A DNA stretch of 64,000 bases from Planctomycetaceae bacterium (GTDB lineage Bacteria; Planctomycetota; Planctomycetia; Pirellulales; Pirellulaceae), in the NCBI GenBank assembly GCA_002862205.1, contig PKCN01000312.1, forward strand, positions 1-64,000, written 5' to 3'. Shown in pieces: positions 34,157-44,342 of this stretch; the stretch's first letter is position 1; every line of letters starts with the position of its first letter. A program made the position numbers and the translations under genes. Under the pieces are notes generated by a model, which did no database searches, was not told where the DNA came from, and worked only from the letters and a program-made list of their open reading frames with translations.

Positions 34157-37100
34157 GTGCCTCGTCGCGACGACATCACCAAAATTCTGATCATCGGCAG
34201 CGGTCCAATTGTCATTGGGCAGGCTTGTGAATTTGATTACTCCGGAACTCAGGCTTGCAAGGCTCTTCGAGAAGAGGGCTATGAGGTCGTGTTGGTCAAC
34301 AGCAATCCTGCGACCATCATGACTGACCCTGACACGGCAGACGCGACCTACATTGAGCCTTTGACTTGGCAGATGATCGAGAAGATCATTGCCAAGGAAC
34401 GCCCGGATGCTCTGCTGCCTACGCTGGGCGGTCAAACCGGGTTGAATTGCGCCATGGATTTGGAAGCCAACGGAGTCCTCGAAAAGTATGGGGTGGAAAT
34501 GATTGGCGCGAATGCGGCAGTCATTGCCAAGGCAGAGGAGCGCGAGCAGTTCAAGGCTGCGATGGATAAGATCGGTTTGGATACCTGTAATGGGAAAACG
34601 GTCAAAACGCTGCAGCATGCTCGCGAAGCTCTCCAGATTGTCGGCTTGCCAGCGGTTGTGCGGCCGAGTTTTACGATGGGCGGCAGCGGGTCAGCGATCG
34701 CATACAACAAAGACGATTTTGATTCTCTCGTGCAAAACGGTCTCGATCAATCTCCTGTCACCGAAGTTTTGATTGAAGAATCGATCATTGGGTGGAAAGA
34801 GTACGAGATGGAGGTTGTTCGGGATAAAGAAGATAATGTGGTGATTATTTGTAGCATCGAAAACTTTGATGCAATGGGTGTTCACACCGGGGACTCGATT
34901 ACGGTTGCCCCGGCACAGACATTGACAGACAAGGAATACCAGCGAATGCGAGATGCATCGTTGGCAGTCATTCGTGAGATCGGCGTGGAAACCGGTGGCA
35001 GTAACATTCAGTTCGCGATCGAGCCCAGCACCGGCCGAATGATCGTGATCGAAATGAACCCGCGTGTCAGTCGTTCAAGTGCACTTGCAAGTAAAGCGAC
35101 TGGTTTCCCGATTGCCAAGATTGCAGCAAAGTTGGCAATCGGATATCTGTTGTGGGAATTGCCCAACGATATTACCAAGCAAACCAAGGCCTGCTTCGAG
35201 CCAACGATTGATTATGTGGTCACGAAGATGCCTCGATTCGCGTTCGAGAAATTCCCTGAAGCTGATGCGACGCTGACGACACAAATGAAAAGTGTCGGAG
35301 AAACCATGGCGATCGGTCGGACGTTTCGTGAGTCGATGCAGAAAGCGATGCGAGGTTTGGAGGTCGGCGCCTTTGGACTGGGGAGCGATAACAGGGATCT
35401 TTGGGGCACGGAGCAGCAGCCCGATCTTGATGAAATTCGCGCGAAACTGAGTACGCCCGGCGCTGAACGGATCTTTTATGTCCGATATGCACTCAAAGCC
35501 GGGATGACCATTGACGAGGTGTTTGGGCTTAGCAACATCGATGTCTGGTTTCTCGATCATCTTTCTCAGATCATCGAGCACGAACATCGTCTGATCGAAA
35601 TTGGTTCGCTTGATGCATTTACTCGCGATCAGATGTGGAACGCAAAAAGAGACGGTTTTTCTGATCGCCAGATTGCGAAAATTACAGCTGCAACGGAAAC
35701 ACAAGTTCGTGCCAAGCGATTGGAACTGGGCGTCAAGCCTGTGTACAAGAGTGTTGATACCTGTGCTGCTGAGTTCGAGGCATACACACCGTATTATTAC
35801 AGCACCTATGAAATTGAAGATGAATTGCCTGCCAAAAGTGACAAGAAACGAGTTGTCATTCTGGGTGGTGGTCCCAACCGCATCGGGCAGGGTATCGAAT
35901 TTGATTACTGCTGTTGCCATGCCAGTTTTGCGTTGCGCGAAATTGGAATTGAAAGTGTCATGGTGAACAGCAATCCGGAAACGGTGAGCACCGATTATGA
36001 CACCTCCGATATGTTGTTCTTTGAACCGTTGACCATTGAGGATGTTCTGAACATTTGTGATGCCATCCAGCCAGATGGCGTGATCGTGCAGTTTGGCGGC
36101 CAGACACCACTGAATCTGGCAAGAGGTTTGTCTGAAGCGGGCGTGCCGGTCATCGGTACAAGTGTGGATACCATTGAAGCGGCAGAAGATCGTGAGTTGT
36201 TCCAGCAGTTGATTGATGAACTGGGCTTGAAGCAACCTCCCAGCGGTATCGCGCGAAATATGGATGAAGCCCGTGTTGAGGCCAAGGTGATCGGATTTCC
36301 CATGCTGGTGAGGCCGAGCTTTGTACTTGGCGGTAGAGCGATGGAGATCTGTTATGACCAGGCCCAGTTTGACCGCTACGTGGCCGAGGCATTTGTGGTC
36401 GCGGATGGGCAACCCGTGTTGATTGACCGTTTCCTCGAAGATGCTACCGAGGTGGATGTCGATGCCATCGCTGATGGTACAGATTGTGTGATCATGGGGA
36501 TCATGGAACACATCGAGGAGGCAGGTGTCCATTCAGGCGATTCTGCGTGTGCGATTCCACCGTTCAGTTTGACTCAACCAGTGCTTCATGAAATTCGCGA
36601 GGCTACTCGCAAGCTCGCGGAGAAATTGAATGTCGTGGGATTGATGAACATTCAATTTGCGATCAAGTCTGAGGGACAAGGTCCCGTTCTTTACGTGCTG
36701 GAGGTCAACCCTCGAGCGTCCCGCACGGCGCCCTTCGTGGCAAAAGCAACCGGAGTACCCGTTGCGAGTATTGCCACGAAAGTCATGTCGGGAATCTCGC
36801 TTGCTGAGCAGAATATCACCGAGGAGCCGATTCCGCGGCATGTTTCCATCAAGGAAAGTGTCTTCCCTTTCCGTAAATTCGCTGGAGTGGATATCGTGCT
36901 GGGGCCGGAAATGCGCAGTACCGGCGAAGTGATGGGTGTGAGCGATAAATTCTCACTTGCTTTCGCTAAGAGCCAGATTGCAGCAGGTAGTCTGCTGCCA
37001 GACTCAGGAAAAATCTTTGTCAGTCTCAGCTCGCGGCACAAAGAGTCCGCCAAGGCCATTGGCATGGAACTGCGAGATCTTGGGTTTGAAATACTCGCTA

Positions 37101-37408
37101 CTTCGGGGACCGCAGCCCGGCTCGAAGAAGGTGGGGTGGAAGTGACGCGTGTTAAAAAGTTGGCTGAGGGGCATCCCAATCTCATTGATTACCTGAAGAA
37201 TGATGATGTCCAGCTGATCCTCAATACGCCTAGTGGCAAAGGCGCTCGAACGGACGAAGGCCGAATTCGGGCGGCGGCTGTCCAACACGGCGTGCCTTGT
37301 ATCACAACGTTGGCGGCTGCCGAGGTGGCGGTGCGGGCCATGCGAGCGACCAGAGGCAGCGAATTGGAAGTCGAATCGCTGCAAAGCCGCTATGCCAAGT
37401 CTCTTTGA
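34157..37408 (+). CDS. carB: Carbamoyl-phosphate synthase large subunit
   Basis: CarB makes carbamoyl phosphate from bicarbonate, ammonia and two ATP for pyrimidine and arginine synthesis. The GTG at 34157 ([19 protein letters not shown]) matches the family N-terminus, whereas a longer frame to 34115 does not. The 1083-residue product has two homologous ATP-grasp halves: [19 protein letters not shown] and [13 protein letters not shown] in the first, [18 protein letters not shown] and [11 protein letters not shown] in the second. An allosteric MGS domain lies at the C-terminus (~residues 940-1083). No carA is adjacent. Two hairpins follow the stop. Confidence 0.97.
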   Translation: MPRRDDITKILIIGSGPIVIGQACEFDYSGTQACKALREEGYEVVLVNSNPATIMTDPDTADATYIEPLTWQMIEKIIAKERPDALLPTLGGQTGLNCAMDLEANGVLEKYGVEMIGANAAVIAKAEEREQFKAAMDKIGLDTCNGKTVKTLQHAREALQIVGLPAVVRPSFTMGGSGSAIAYNKDDFDSLVQNGLDQSPVTEVLIEESIIGWKEYEMEVVRDKEDNVVIICSIENFDAMGVHTGDSITVAPAQTLTDKEYQRMRDASLAVIREIGVETGGSNIQFAIEPSTGRMIVIEMNPRVSRSSALASKATGFPIAKIAAKLAIGYLLWELPNDITKQTKACFEPTIDYVVTKMPRFAFEKFPEADATLTTQMKSVGETMAIGRTFRESMQKAMRGLEVGAFGLGSDNRDLWGTEQQPDLDEIRAKLSTPGAERIFYVRYALKAGMTIDEVFGLSNIDVWFLDHLSQIIEHEHRLIEIGSLDAFTRDQMWNAKRDGFSDRQIAKITAATETQVRAKRLELGVKPVYKSVDTCAAEFEAYTPYYYSTYEIEDELPAKSDKKRVVILGGGPNRIGQGIEFDYCCCHASFALREIGIESVMVNSNPETVSTDYDTSDMLFFEPLTIEDVLNICDAIQPDGVIVQFGGQTPLNLARGLSEAGVPVIGTSVDTIEAAEDRELFQQLIDELGLKQPPSGIARNMDEARVEAKVIGFPMLVRPSFVLGGRAMEICYDQAQFDRYVAEAFVVADGQPVLIDRFLEDATEVDVDAIADGTDCVIMGIMEHIEEAGVHSGDSACAIPPFSLTQPVLHEIREATRKLAEKLNVVGLMNIQFAIKSEGQGPVLYVLEVNPRASRTAPFVAKATGVPVASIATKVMSGISLAEQNITEEPIPRHVSIKESVFPFRKFAGVDIVLGPEMRSTGEVMGVSDKFSLAFAKSQIAAGSLLPDSGKIFVSLSSRHKESAKAIGMELRDLGFEILATSGTAARLEEGGVEVTRVKKLAEGHPNLIDYLKNDDVQLILNTPSGKGARTDEGRIRAAAVQHGVPCITTLAAAEVAVRAMRATRGSELEVESLQSRYAKSL

Positions 37409-37460
37409 AGGATCTGGTCAGCTCAGTCGGAAGAATGCCGTCTTTCCTGACAAAAACAAA

Positions 37461-37495
37461 AGCTCCTACGGGCGGGGCAGGTGCCCGTAGGAGCT
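37461..37495 (+). terminator. Strong hairpin downstream of carB
   Basis: A perfect 13-bp stem, AGCTCCTACGGGC (37461-37473) and GCCCGTAGGAGCT (37483-37495), lies 50 bases after the carB stop. The T-run is short (CGATTT), so termination may rely on stem strength. Confidence 0.65.
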
Positions 37496-37499
37496 CGAT

Positions 37500-37533
37500 T
37501 TGCCGGAATGAAGGGGCAGTTCCGTTCCGGCAA
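37500..37533 (+). terminator. Second hairpin downstream of carB
   Basis: TTGCCGGAA (37500-37508) pairs perfectly with TTCCGGCAA (37525-37533). It follows directly on the first hairpin, giving a tandem pair between carB and the NtrC-type gene. Confidence 0.55.
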
Positions 37534-37703
37534 AATAGAGTAACGGAATCACAACCTGAGGAAGGATTTCGAACTCTTTGATCTGTTTCGACTTTTCCTA
37601 TCCGATGAACGCGAACATCTTTTAAAATCGGAAGTTTAATTTTTCAGCGCGTTCGCAAATCAGTTTTTATCCATCCACTCGGTACCGGGGCCATGCGTCA
37701 ACG

Positions 37704-39158
37704 ATGGTAAGTGAAAATCAGTCGGACTCCTCGGTAGAAGGGGTCCAAGCCACCCATGTGGAGAATTTTGATCCGTCCAGTCTCAAGCTGTTGGTGGTCG
37801 ATAACGAGGCGGCTCATGCGCGTGCAATGACGGAGAGTCTGGAGAAGGTCGGATACACGTGCGAAGTGGCGACCAGCGGGCCGGAGGCTGCCAGATTGGT
37901 GGAGCGTGAAACCTACGACATCATCATCACCGACATGGTCATGAACGATGTTGATGGAATGAAAATTCTCAAGCTTGCAAGTGAGCGATTGCCGGACTGC
38001 GAGGTCGTGATGGTGACTGGTCATGCAACGGTACCGGTGGCAGTCGAGGCGATGCAAAAAGGTGCTTTCAATTTTTTGGAGAAACCCATCACGCCAAACC
38101 GCCTGCGTGCTATTGCAGAGAAAGCTGCAGAAGCGGTGTCTCTCAAACGCAGGAATACTGAGCTTCTGCAACGACTTGATGAGCGTTTTGGTTTTGAGGG
38201 CATCATTTATGTCAGCAAGAAGATGCAAATGGTCATCGATCGTTTGCGTCGAATTGCTGCGACAGATGCAACTGTTTTGATCACCGGAGAAAACGGGACG
38301 GGCAAGGAGATCATTGCTCAGGCGATTCATCAAAACAGTCCACGCCGTAGCAAACGCATGGTAGCCATCAATACCGGGGCAATCGCCGAGAATCTTGTTG
38401 AAAGCGAGTTGTTTGGGCATGTAAAAGGATCATTCACTGATGCTGTGTCGGACCGTGAAGGTGCTTTTCAATATGCCAATGGCGGCACGCTATTTCTGGA
38501 TGAGGTTGGCGACATGCCTGCCAATACCCAGATCAAGTTGTTGCGTGTTCTGGAGGAGAATCAAATCACACGTGTGGGTGATAACAAGACGATCAAGGTC
38601 AATGTTCGCTTGATTTCCGCCACCAACCGTCCTTTGCAAGACATGATCGATGCTGGCACGTTCCGAAAGGACCTTTATCATCGTCTGAAAGTAGTGACGG
38701 TCGAGTTGCCGGCTTTGCGTGAGCGACTGGAAGACATCGTGCCATTGATGGACCACTTCCGGAAATCTTTTCTTCGTCGTCATGACAAGCCGATGGCCCA
38801 CTTCACCCCTGCGGTGACGAAGCGTTTCTTTTCCTATGACTGGCCTGGGAATGTCAGGGAGCTGCGCAATTTTGTTGAGACAATGGTTGTGTTGGATACC
38901 GATAGCAAGCTTGATCTGGATGACTTGCCACCGGAGTTGGCTGATGAGGCATTGGAAGATGAAGATGGCTTGCAGTTGCCGATTCAGGGTGATTCGAATC
39001 TGATCGGTAAGCCCTTGGGTGTGATTGAACGGTGGGCCATTGAGGAAACACTCAGGCTTACCAATGACAACCGTGACGAAGCAGCAAAGATTTTGCAGAT
39101 CGGCGCACGCACGCTCTATCGACGACTGGATCAATACAAGAAAGATGAGGAAGAGTAG
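37704..39158 (+). CDS. NtrC-type sigma-54-dependent response regulator
   Basis: Residues ~25-140 are a receiver with D77 (ITDMVM) and K128 (EKP). Residues ~165-395 are the AAA+ domain: Walker A GENGTGKE (195-202), ESELFGHVKGSFTDA, Walker B GTLFLDEV (261-268) and the arginine-finger region FRKDLYHRL. The C-terminal ~45 residues are a Fis-type helix-turn-helix (DEAAKILQIGARTLYRRLDQY). The sigma-54 contact loop is GSFTDA (242-247) rather than GAFTGA; the central F-T is kept. It should activate sigma-54 promoters after phosphorylation. No histidine kinase gene is adjacent, so it is an orphan regulator in this window. Confidence 0.94.
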   Translation: MVSENQSDSSVEGVQATHVENFDPSSLKLLVVDNEAAHARAMTESLEKVGYTCEVATSGPEAARLVERETYDIIITDMVMNDVDGMKILKLASERLPDCEVVMVTGHATVPVAVEAMQKGAFNFLEKPITPNRLRAIAEKAAEAVSLKRRNTELLQRLDERFGFEGIIYVSKKMQMVIDRLRRIAATDATVLITGENGTGKEIIAQAIHQNSPRRSKRMVAINTGAIAENLVESELFGHVKGSFTDAVSDREGAFQYANGGTLFLDEVGDMPANTQIKLLRVLEENQITRVGDNKTIKVNVRLISATNRPLQDMIDAGTFRKDLYHRLKVVTVELPALRERLEDIVPLMDHFRKSFLRRHDKPMAHFTPAVTKRFFSYDWPGNVRELRNFVETMVVLDTDSKLDLDDLPPELADEALEDEDGLQLPIQGDSNLIGKPLGVIERWAIEETLRLTNDNRDEAAKILQIGARTLYRRLDQYKKDEEE

Positions 39159-39183
39159 AGTGTGAAACCTCAGCACTCTTCCT
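39148..39183. terminator. Inverted repeat across the convergent stop codons of the NtrC-type gene and dus
   Basis: AGGAAGAGT (39148-39156) pairs with ACTCTTCCT (39175-39183). Each arm lies inside the 3' end of one of the two converging genes. It could act as a bidirectional terminator, although no clear T-run follows on either strand. Confidence 0.45.
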
Positions 39184-40252
39184 GGGAGCCATGCGCTTCG
39201 CGTGGTATGTAGCGACCGGCTTGATTGTCGGAATAATGCTTGTCGATCATCTGTTCGAAATCGTCCCGCGTTCGGATCCGAGTCATGTCGCGTCGAACGT
39301 CTTCATGCTGGGGGTGGCACTGGGAATACTTGATGCAAAATTTTCTCATCAGTAGCGGCGTTCGCTGTTCGTTGTATGTTTGCGTGCATAAATCAAAATG
39401 CGTTCTTATTACTGCTGCCTGTTCAGTCAGATCCGGCGGCGGTGGCTTGGGGCGACCTTCCGCAAGAGCGTGTGCTTGTTGAAAGATCCAGGGATTTCCG
39501 ATTGCCCCGCGTGCAACGGTGACACCATCGATCCCGGTTTCGTGAATCATCCGCAGACAGTCTTCTGCGGTGAATAAATCGCCGCTGCCGAGGATGTTCA
39601 TTCGTGTCCCTACGTGTTGCTTGACGTCAGCAAGAAAAGACCATCGGCTGGGGCCAACATAGCGTTGCTGTACGGTCCGACCGTGCACTGTCGCTGCGGC
39701 CAGTCCGCAGTCCATGGCACCGTCGAGGATCTCAAAAAACTTGTCGCGGGATTCCACTGAATCATCAATACCACGCCGCATTTTTACAGTGACGGGGATC
39801 TCGGGTGGCACGATATCGCGGGTCCGCCGAAGAATATCAATTGCCACCGCAGGTTGTGAGAGGTGGAATCCGCCGCGACATCGTCCCAGTACCTTTTTGA
39901 CAGGACAGCCAAAATTCACGTCAATGATATCGAAGCCGGCTTCCACCAACTTCAGTGCGCCCAGGGAAAACTGCTCGGGTTCGGCACCCATCAATTGTCC
40001 ACCCACTGGATGTTCTGTGGGATGGATGTCCAGAAAGTGTTTTGTTTTCTGCCGTTTGCTGAGGGCTAACAGAAATTGATCCAGCATCACCTCGCATATC
40101 GCATAGCTGGCACCGTGCTGACGGGCAATCACACGCATCGGGAGGTCACTGTAGCCTGATAAGGCAGCTTGAACGATAGGAAAGCCAATGTTGACGTTCC
40201 CAATACTTAGCGGTGAGAGAGCAGGAAATGTAGACACAGGAATGACACGCAC
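39170..40252 (-). CDS. dus: tRNA-dihydrouridine synthase (Dus family)
   Basis: This FMN enzyme reduces uridine to dihydrouridine in the D-loop of tRNA. The 360-residue product has the TIM-barrel signature PIVQAALSGYSDLPMR (the usual APMAG region is altered), DVNFGCPVKKVL with the catalytic Cys, VTVKMRRG, TVHGRTVQQRY, ILGSGDL and VARGAIGNPWIF, plus the C-terminal helical tRNA-binding part. It is most like DusB. The convergent NtrC-type gene ends only 11 bases away. Confidence 0.93.
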   Translation of the reverse strand: MRVIPVSTFPALSPLSIGNVNIGFPIVQAALSGYSDLPMRVIARQHGASYAICEVMLDQFLLALSKRQKTKHFLDIHPTEHPVGGQLMGAEPEQFSLGALKLVEAGFDIIDVNFGCPVKKVLGRCRGGFHLSQPAVAIDILRRTRDIVPPEIPVTVKMRRGIDDSVESRDKFFEILDGAMDCGLAAATVHGRTVQQRYVGPSRWSFLADVKQHVGTRMNILGSGDLFTAEDCLRMIHETGIDGVTVARGAIGNPWIFQQAHALAEGRPKPPPPDLTEQAAVIRTHFDLCTQTYNEQRTPLLMRKFCIKYSQCHPQHEDVRRDMTRIRTRDDFEQMIDKHYSDNQAGRYIPREAHGSQEEC

Positions 40253-40351
40253 TTTTTCAAAATCAATGAGCTCGACACGGTGAATTTGACAGCGATGTCG
40301 GTTAACGTAACGTTCTGGTATGTCTGGTACACGAACGCTTCGAAAAACGTC

Positions 40352-41473
40352 ATGATGCTACGCCTGTTAGTCACCGCGATCCCCATTATCGCGATTATTT
40401 CCTGTTTTGCCAACTCGCTCGCTGCCAATCCCACCATGAATATCCATTCCACCGTATTTGGCGTTACCAAGGGCGGTCAAGACGTCACGCGGTTCACTCT
40501 GACCAATTCGCATGGCAACAGTGTCTCTGTCATGACTTGGGGAGCCACACTGCTCGATGTCAATGTTCCTGACCGGAATGGAGATCGAGCAAATGTCAAT
40601 CTCGCGTTCGATGAACTTGCGCCATATATCGATGGGCATCCCTACTTTGGTAGCACCGTCGGTCGATTTTGTAACCGGATTGCGGAGGGAAAGTTCACGA
40701 TTGACGGCAAGGCCCATCAGGTGACGACCAATTCGGGAAAACACCACATTCACGGTGGGAAGATGAATTTTACCTACCAGAATTGGAGTGGCGAATCATT
40801 CCGTCAGAACGATGAAGTTGGCGTCCGATTTCAGCTCACCAGTCCTGATGGTCAGGAGGGCTATCCGGGAACGGTCCAAGCGACTGTTGAGTATTCGTGG
40901 AATGACAAGAACGAACTGCGAATCGCATTCAGTGCAACAACGGATGCACCAACACACGTTAATTTGACGAATCACAGTTACTGGAATCTTGGTGGGGCGG
41001 GAAGTGGTTCGGCAATGGACCACATCGCAACCATCCAAGCAGATCAGTATCTGGACGTGGATGACGATTTGATTCCCACCGGTAAACTGAATTCAGTTGC
41101 AGACACCGTACTGGACTTTCGAACTGGGACACCGCTTGGTGACCGAGTTGACCAGTTGGTCTCTACCAAAGGGTACGATCATTGCTATGTCGTCCGGGGA
41201 TCGGCGGGCCAGTTGCGTCAAGCGGCGCGGGTGGTTGATCCAAAATCCGGGCGAGTGCTCGAAATTGAAACCACGCAACCGGGAATGCAGTTGTATACCG
41301 CAAATCATTTACCAGGTAATGAAAAGTCCAACGGCTATGCAGGGCACGAAGCTTTTTGTCTTGAAACCCAACATTATCCCGATGCACCCAACCATAATTC
41401 TTTTCCAACGACCTTGTTGAATCCTGGCGAACGGATGCATGAAGTCACTGTGCACCGCTTCTCAGCCCAGTAG
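40352..41473 (+). CDS. galM: Exported aldose 1-epimerase (galactose mutarotase)
   Basis: The ATG at 40352 (MMLRLLVTAIPIIAI) opens a signal peptide ending near SLAANP, so this mutarotase is exported, unlike cytosolic GalM. The 373-residue product shows WGATLLDVNVPDRNG, YFGSTVGRFCNRIA, GKHHIHGG, THVNLTNHSYWNLGG with the catalytic His, and GHEAFCLETQHYPDAPN with the catalytic Glu. It interconverts alpha- and beta-anomers of sugars released outside or in the periplasm. No sugar operon is adjacent. Confidence 0.93.
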   Translation: MMLRLLVTAIPIIAIISCFANSLAANPTMNIHSTVFGVTKGGQDVTRFTLTNSHGNSVSVMTWGATLLDVNVPDRNGDRANVNLAFDELAPYIDGHPYFGSTVGRFCNRIAEGKFTIDGKAHQVTTNSGKHHIHGGKMNFTYQNWSGESFRQNDEVGVRFQLTSPDGQEGYPGTVQATVEYSWNDKNELRIAFSATTDAPTHVNLTNHSYWNLGGAGSGSAMDHIATIQADQYLDVDDDLIPTGKLNSVADTVLDFRTGTPLGDRVDQLVSTKGYDHCYVVRGSAGQLRQAARVVDPKSGRVLEIETTQPGMQLYTANHLPGNEKSNGYAGHEAFCLETQHYPDAPNHNSFPTTLLNPGERMHEVTVHRFSAQ

Positions 41474-41761
41474 TTACTTCTCTGTGTTCATTGGGCAGTG
41501 CAAAGCAGACGCCCGCAAACGCAGTAGAAGCCTTGTGTCTCGTGCTGCGTGATCAGTTCAGATGTCGGAAGCGGTGGTTAGGGGCGTAACATGCGGGTTT
41601 GGGAAAACGCTCCGAATGCGCGAACACCGAGAAGTGCCCGGTTTTTTCAATGATGAAGAAATTGAAATACTGTGGCCAACCGATCAGGTAAATCGTATTG
41701 AGATTTCCACTGGTTGCTAATCTTTGTAGAACACTTTGATGTTCATGAAAGAGGTGCTTCT

Positions 41762-42750
41762 ATGGCGGCGTGTTTGGTTTCTGGGCGTGTTTGCACACTA
41801 GCGTTAGCTGTACTGGCCTACGCCGTGGGCAGAACTCTGCATTCAACTCAGCGAAAATCGAGTCTGTTTTGTTTTACTTTCTGGCTGTGTTTGGCTGCTG
41901 CCTTGCCTTGCCTTTGCCTCATGCGGGCGGGATTCGAGGAATTGAGTTTCTGCCGCGTCCTGATGTTCTGCTGTGGTCAAGTCTCAGTGCCCCGTTTCTG
42001 TGTTTTACCGCTGGTCTAGCAGTCTGCAGTTCAGGTTTGCAATCCTACTCTTGCTCACTTGCTGCGATCAGTCTGGTGGGCACGGCTCTTGGCTAGACCT
42101 TGGTGCCTTTGCTTCGCTCAGACTTTTTGCCGGTGAACCTGAGTGAAGAAACTCAATGGGATGATGAGATTTTTCTTTTGAGTCATACCACCACCTGTGC
42201 ACCTGCTGTGGTCATTACTTTAATACGTCGTGCGGGAATCGTTGCCGAAGAATGGGATCTTGTGAGAGCATATTGGACGAGCGATCAAGGGATAGAATCC
42301 TTGGGTTTGTAAGGTGGAGTCAGGATTCATTCGAATTCTGCTTTACACAAAATTTACGTCGTGTCATCAAATACGGATGTCTGGTTGTCAGGGGGACAAC
42401 TTTCCCATTTGTCCATTGTTCGCTCTGGTGCATCCACGGATGCTTTCCCGGTCCGACTCCTTACATCTTGCCGTGATCGGCATGCTGTGGTGGTGTTTGT
42501 GCGCAATGAGACCGGTGACTGGTTGATCGGTGATCCTGCCTTGGGTCAGACGACATGGATTAATGAAGAGTTACAGTCACGATTTACGGGTGAGGCTCGT
42601 TACTCCCAAGCATCGCAGGAAATTCGAATCGCAGGTCAAGTTGCCAGTCCGCAGCTGTTCGCACCATCAGCATGCAGGTTGATACAGCACTGTCATTGGG
42701 AAGTCAGGCCAGTTCCGGCACTTCGTAACCTTTTCGATATTCCCGATTGA
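41762..42750 (+). pseudogene. Decayed C39-like cysteine peptidase with membrane N-terminus
   Basis: A good start exists: AAAGAGGTG lies about 7 bases before the ATG at 41762, which opens a membrane segment (CTLALAVLAYAVGRTL). That frame then becomes meaningless, and the sensible sequence continues in the next frame from about 41,850-41,940 (PLPHAGGIRGIEFLPRPDVLLW). This second frame runs to 42750 but carries TAG at 42094 and TAA at 42310. After the first stop it encodes HTTTCAPAVVITLIRRAGI, like the catalytic Cys block of C39-type papain-fold peptidases (Cys codon 42196). After the second it encodes DRHAVVVFVRN (His codon 42481) and WLIGDPALGQ (Asp codon 42532). One frameshift and two stops with an intact triad point to recent decay. 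The end runs into the 3' end of the next gene. Confidence 0.72.
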
Positions 42751-44143
42751 GGTATTGGTTCGCACTTTTGGATCCAGGTCCCAGGAATTGTTCGGTCTTG
42801 GCATCCAATTCCAGCATTGGACTGACGCGGATCTCGTTGTTGATGCGTGACAGGTCATGGGAAGCGAGATGTTCATCCATTTCGCCCATCAGAGTGGCCC
42901 ACTGCTTCAGTTCGATTCGGTTTGCTGTTTTTTTATCGAGTTTTTTTCCTGCGCGGAAAGCCACGTTTGCCAGATTGCACCATCCTGTGCTGTCATTTCC
43001 CACTGCAATTTCAGCATTCAAGATTGAAGCATCTCGCTTGAGCACAGCGTCGATGAAGTTGGCTTGGTGCAGAACTTTTGCTCCGCCTTTGAATTCCTTG
43101 ATTTTTTTCCCGGCTGAGTCATAGGCGGCCCCACGTCCCCGTTGGCCTTCGTAACTTCCTCCTTCGCAGTAAACAACGTAGCCACTACTTGGTCCAGGAT
43201 GCGAAGGGCTTTTTTTTCCGCCTGGCTTCGCTGGTAGATTGGAAAGTCCGATGACAACGGGGATCGAACCTGTATCAAAGAAGGCAAAGTGCACATTGGG
43301 TGTTTGCCCCGCGTCATTGAGCGCGACGCGACCACCCCCACCCAGGATTCGCTTCGGCAGTGCGACTGAATCCTGGAAGACATTGTTGCGGACATCATCA
43401 AGGACATGCACGCCCCAGTTGCCCATCTCACCTGATCCCGTGTTCCAATCCCAATGCCAGTCGTAGTGTAATTTTTCGCGGAAGATGGGTTCATCCTGCG
43501 CGGGGCCAAGCCAAAGGTCGTACTCGACATTCTTATCGATGGCGAGAGGTTTGTCACGTTTTCCGATCGACGGACGAACTCCGTAGCGATTGACACGCGT
43601 GGCGGTGATTTCACCCAGTGCTTTTTCTTGATGCAGGAACTTCTTGATTTCTGCTTGCATGGGATCAGATCGCTGCTGGGTCCCAATTTGGCAGATGCGA
43701 TTGTACTTGCGCGCAGCAGCAACCGTTTGCCGTCCTTCCCACTGGCTATGAGACAAGGGCTTTTCAACATAGACATCTTTCCCGGCTTGCATTGCCCATA
43801 TCGCGGCCAGGCAGTGCCAGTGGTTGCAGGTGGCTACGACAACCACATCGATGGAATCTGAGGCGATCAAATCACGAAGATCCGACCAGCCTTGCGCCTT
43901 GGGGTATTTCTGTTTTGCCAATCCAAGCCGTTTTTCGTCAACGTCACACAAACCTGCGATGTTGATGCCATCAATTTTGCTGAATTTTCCCATCAGTTGG
44001 CCGGCACGACCCCCGCAACTGACAAAGCCCAGATTCACTTCATCATTCGCGTTTGCCGCTCTCAATTTATCGGTTGTTAGGCTGGTTGTGAGGCCGGTCG
44101 CAAGTGTGCCAGCCATGAAATTACGACGATTGAAAACAGGCAT
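42704..44143 (-). CDS. TAT-exported Gfo/Idh/MocA-family oxidoreductase
   Basis: The ATG at 44143 (MPVFNRRNFMAGTLATGL) gives a twin-arginine signal (NRRNFM). The Rossmann part shows LGFVSCGGRAGQLM, AGLCDVDEKRL and VVVVATCNHWH, then KDVYVEKPLSHSQWEG with the catalytic lysine of the EKP motif. The C-terminal domain contains DWHWDWNTGSGEMGNWGVH, common in planctomycete members. These proteins usually act on sugars or inositols with bound NAD(P); the substrate is unknown. The 479-residue length is normal. The 3' end overlaps the decayed peptidase locus on the opposite strand by 47 bases. Confidence 0.92.
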   Translation of the reverse strand: MPVFNRRNFMAGTLATGLTTSLTTDKLRAANANDEVNLGFVSCGGRAGQLMGKFSKIDGINIAGLCDVDEKRLGLAKQKYPKAQGWSDLRDLIASDSIDVVVVATCNHWHCLAAIWAMQAGKDVYVEKPLSHSQWEGRQTVAAARKYNRICQIGTQQRSDPMQAEIKKFLHQEKALGEITATRVNRYGVRPSIGKRDKPLAIDKNVEYDLWLGPAQDEPIFREKLHYDWHWDWNTGSGEMGNWGVHVLDDVRNNVFQDSVALPKRILGGGGRVALNDAGQTPNVHFAFFDTGSIPVVIGLSNLPAKPGGKKSPSHPGPSSGYVVYCEGGSYEGQRGRGAAYDSAGKKIKEFKGGAKVLHQANFIDAVLKRDASILNAEIAVGNDSTGWCNLANVAFRAGKKLDKKTANRIELKQWATLMGEMDEHLASHDLSRINNEIRVSPMLELDAKTEQFLGPGSKSANQYLNREYRKGYEVPELA

Positions 44144-44342
44144 GAGATTGATCAACTGAAGTGGCAGGTTGAATCGAGGGAACCAGGCTACCTACATTCT
44201 CGCTGCTGGCGTTGGTGATTACGAGTGCCGTTTCGCCAATGTGGGTAAGTTGCCGCGTCTCAAGAAATAGCAGCGACGAGTGAGTATCGAATCTCATTTT
44301 AGTTGAATGAAATCCGACTGGTGTAATGGTTGATCGCTTCAA

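Noticed and set aside
35075-36532. Long minus-strand frame of 485 codons inside carB
   Set aside because: It is a reverse-strand shadow of a highly conserved gene and has no domain of its own.
42310-42312. Stop-codon readthrough or recoding in the C39-like locus
   Set aside because: The two stops differ (TAG and TAA) and a frameshift is also needed, so decay or sequencing error is simpler.
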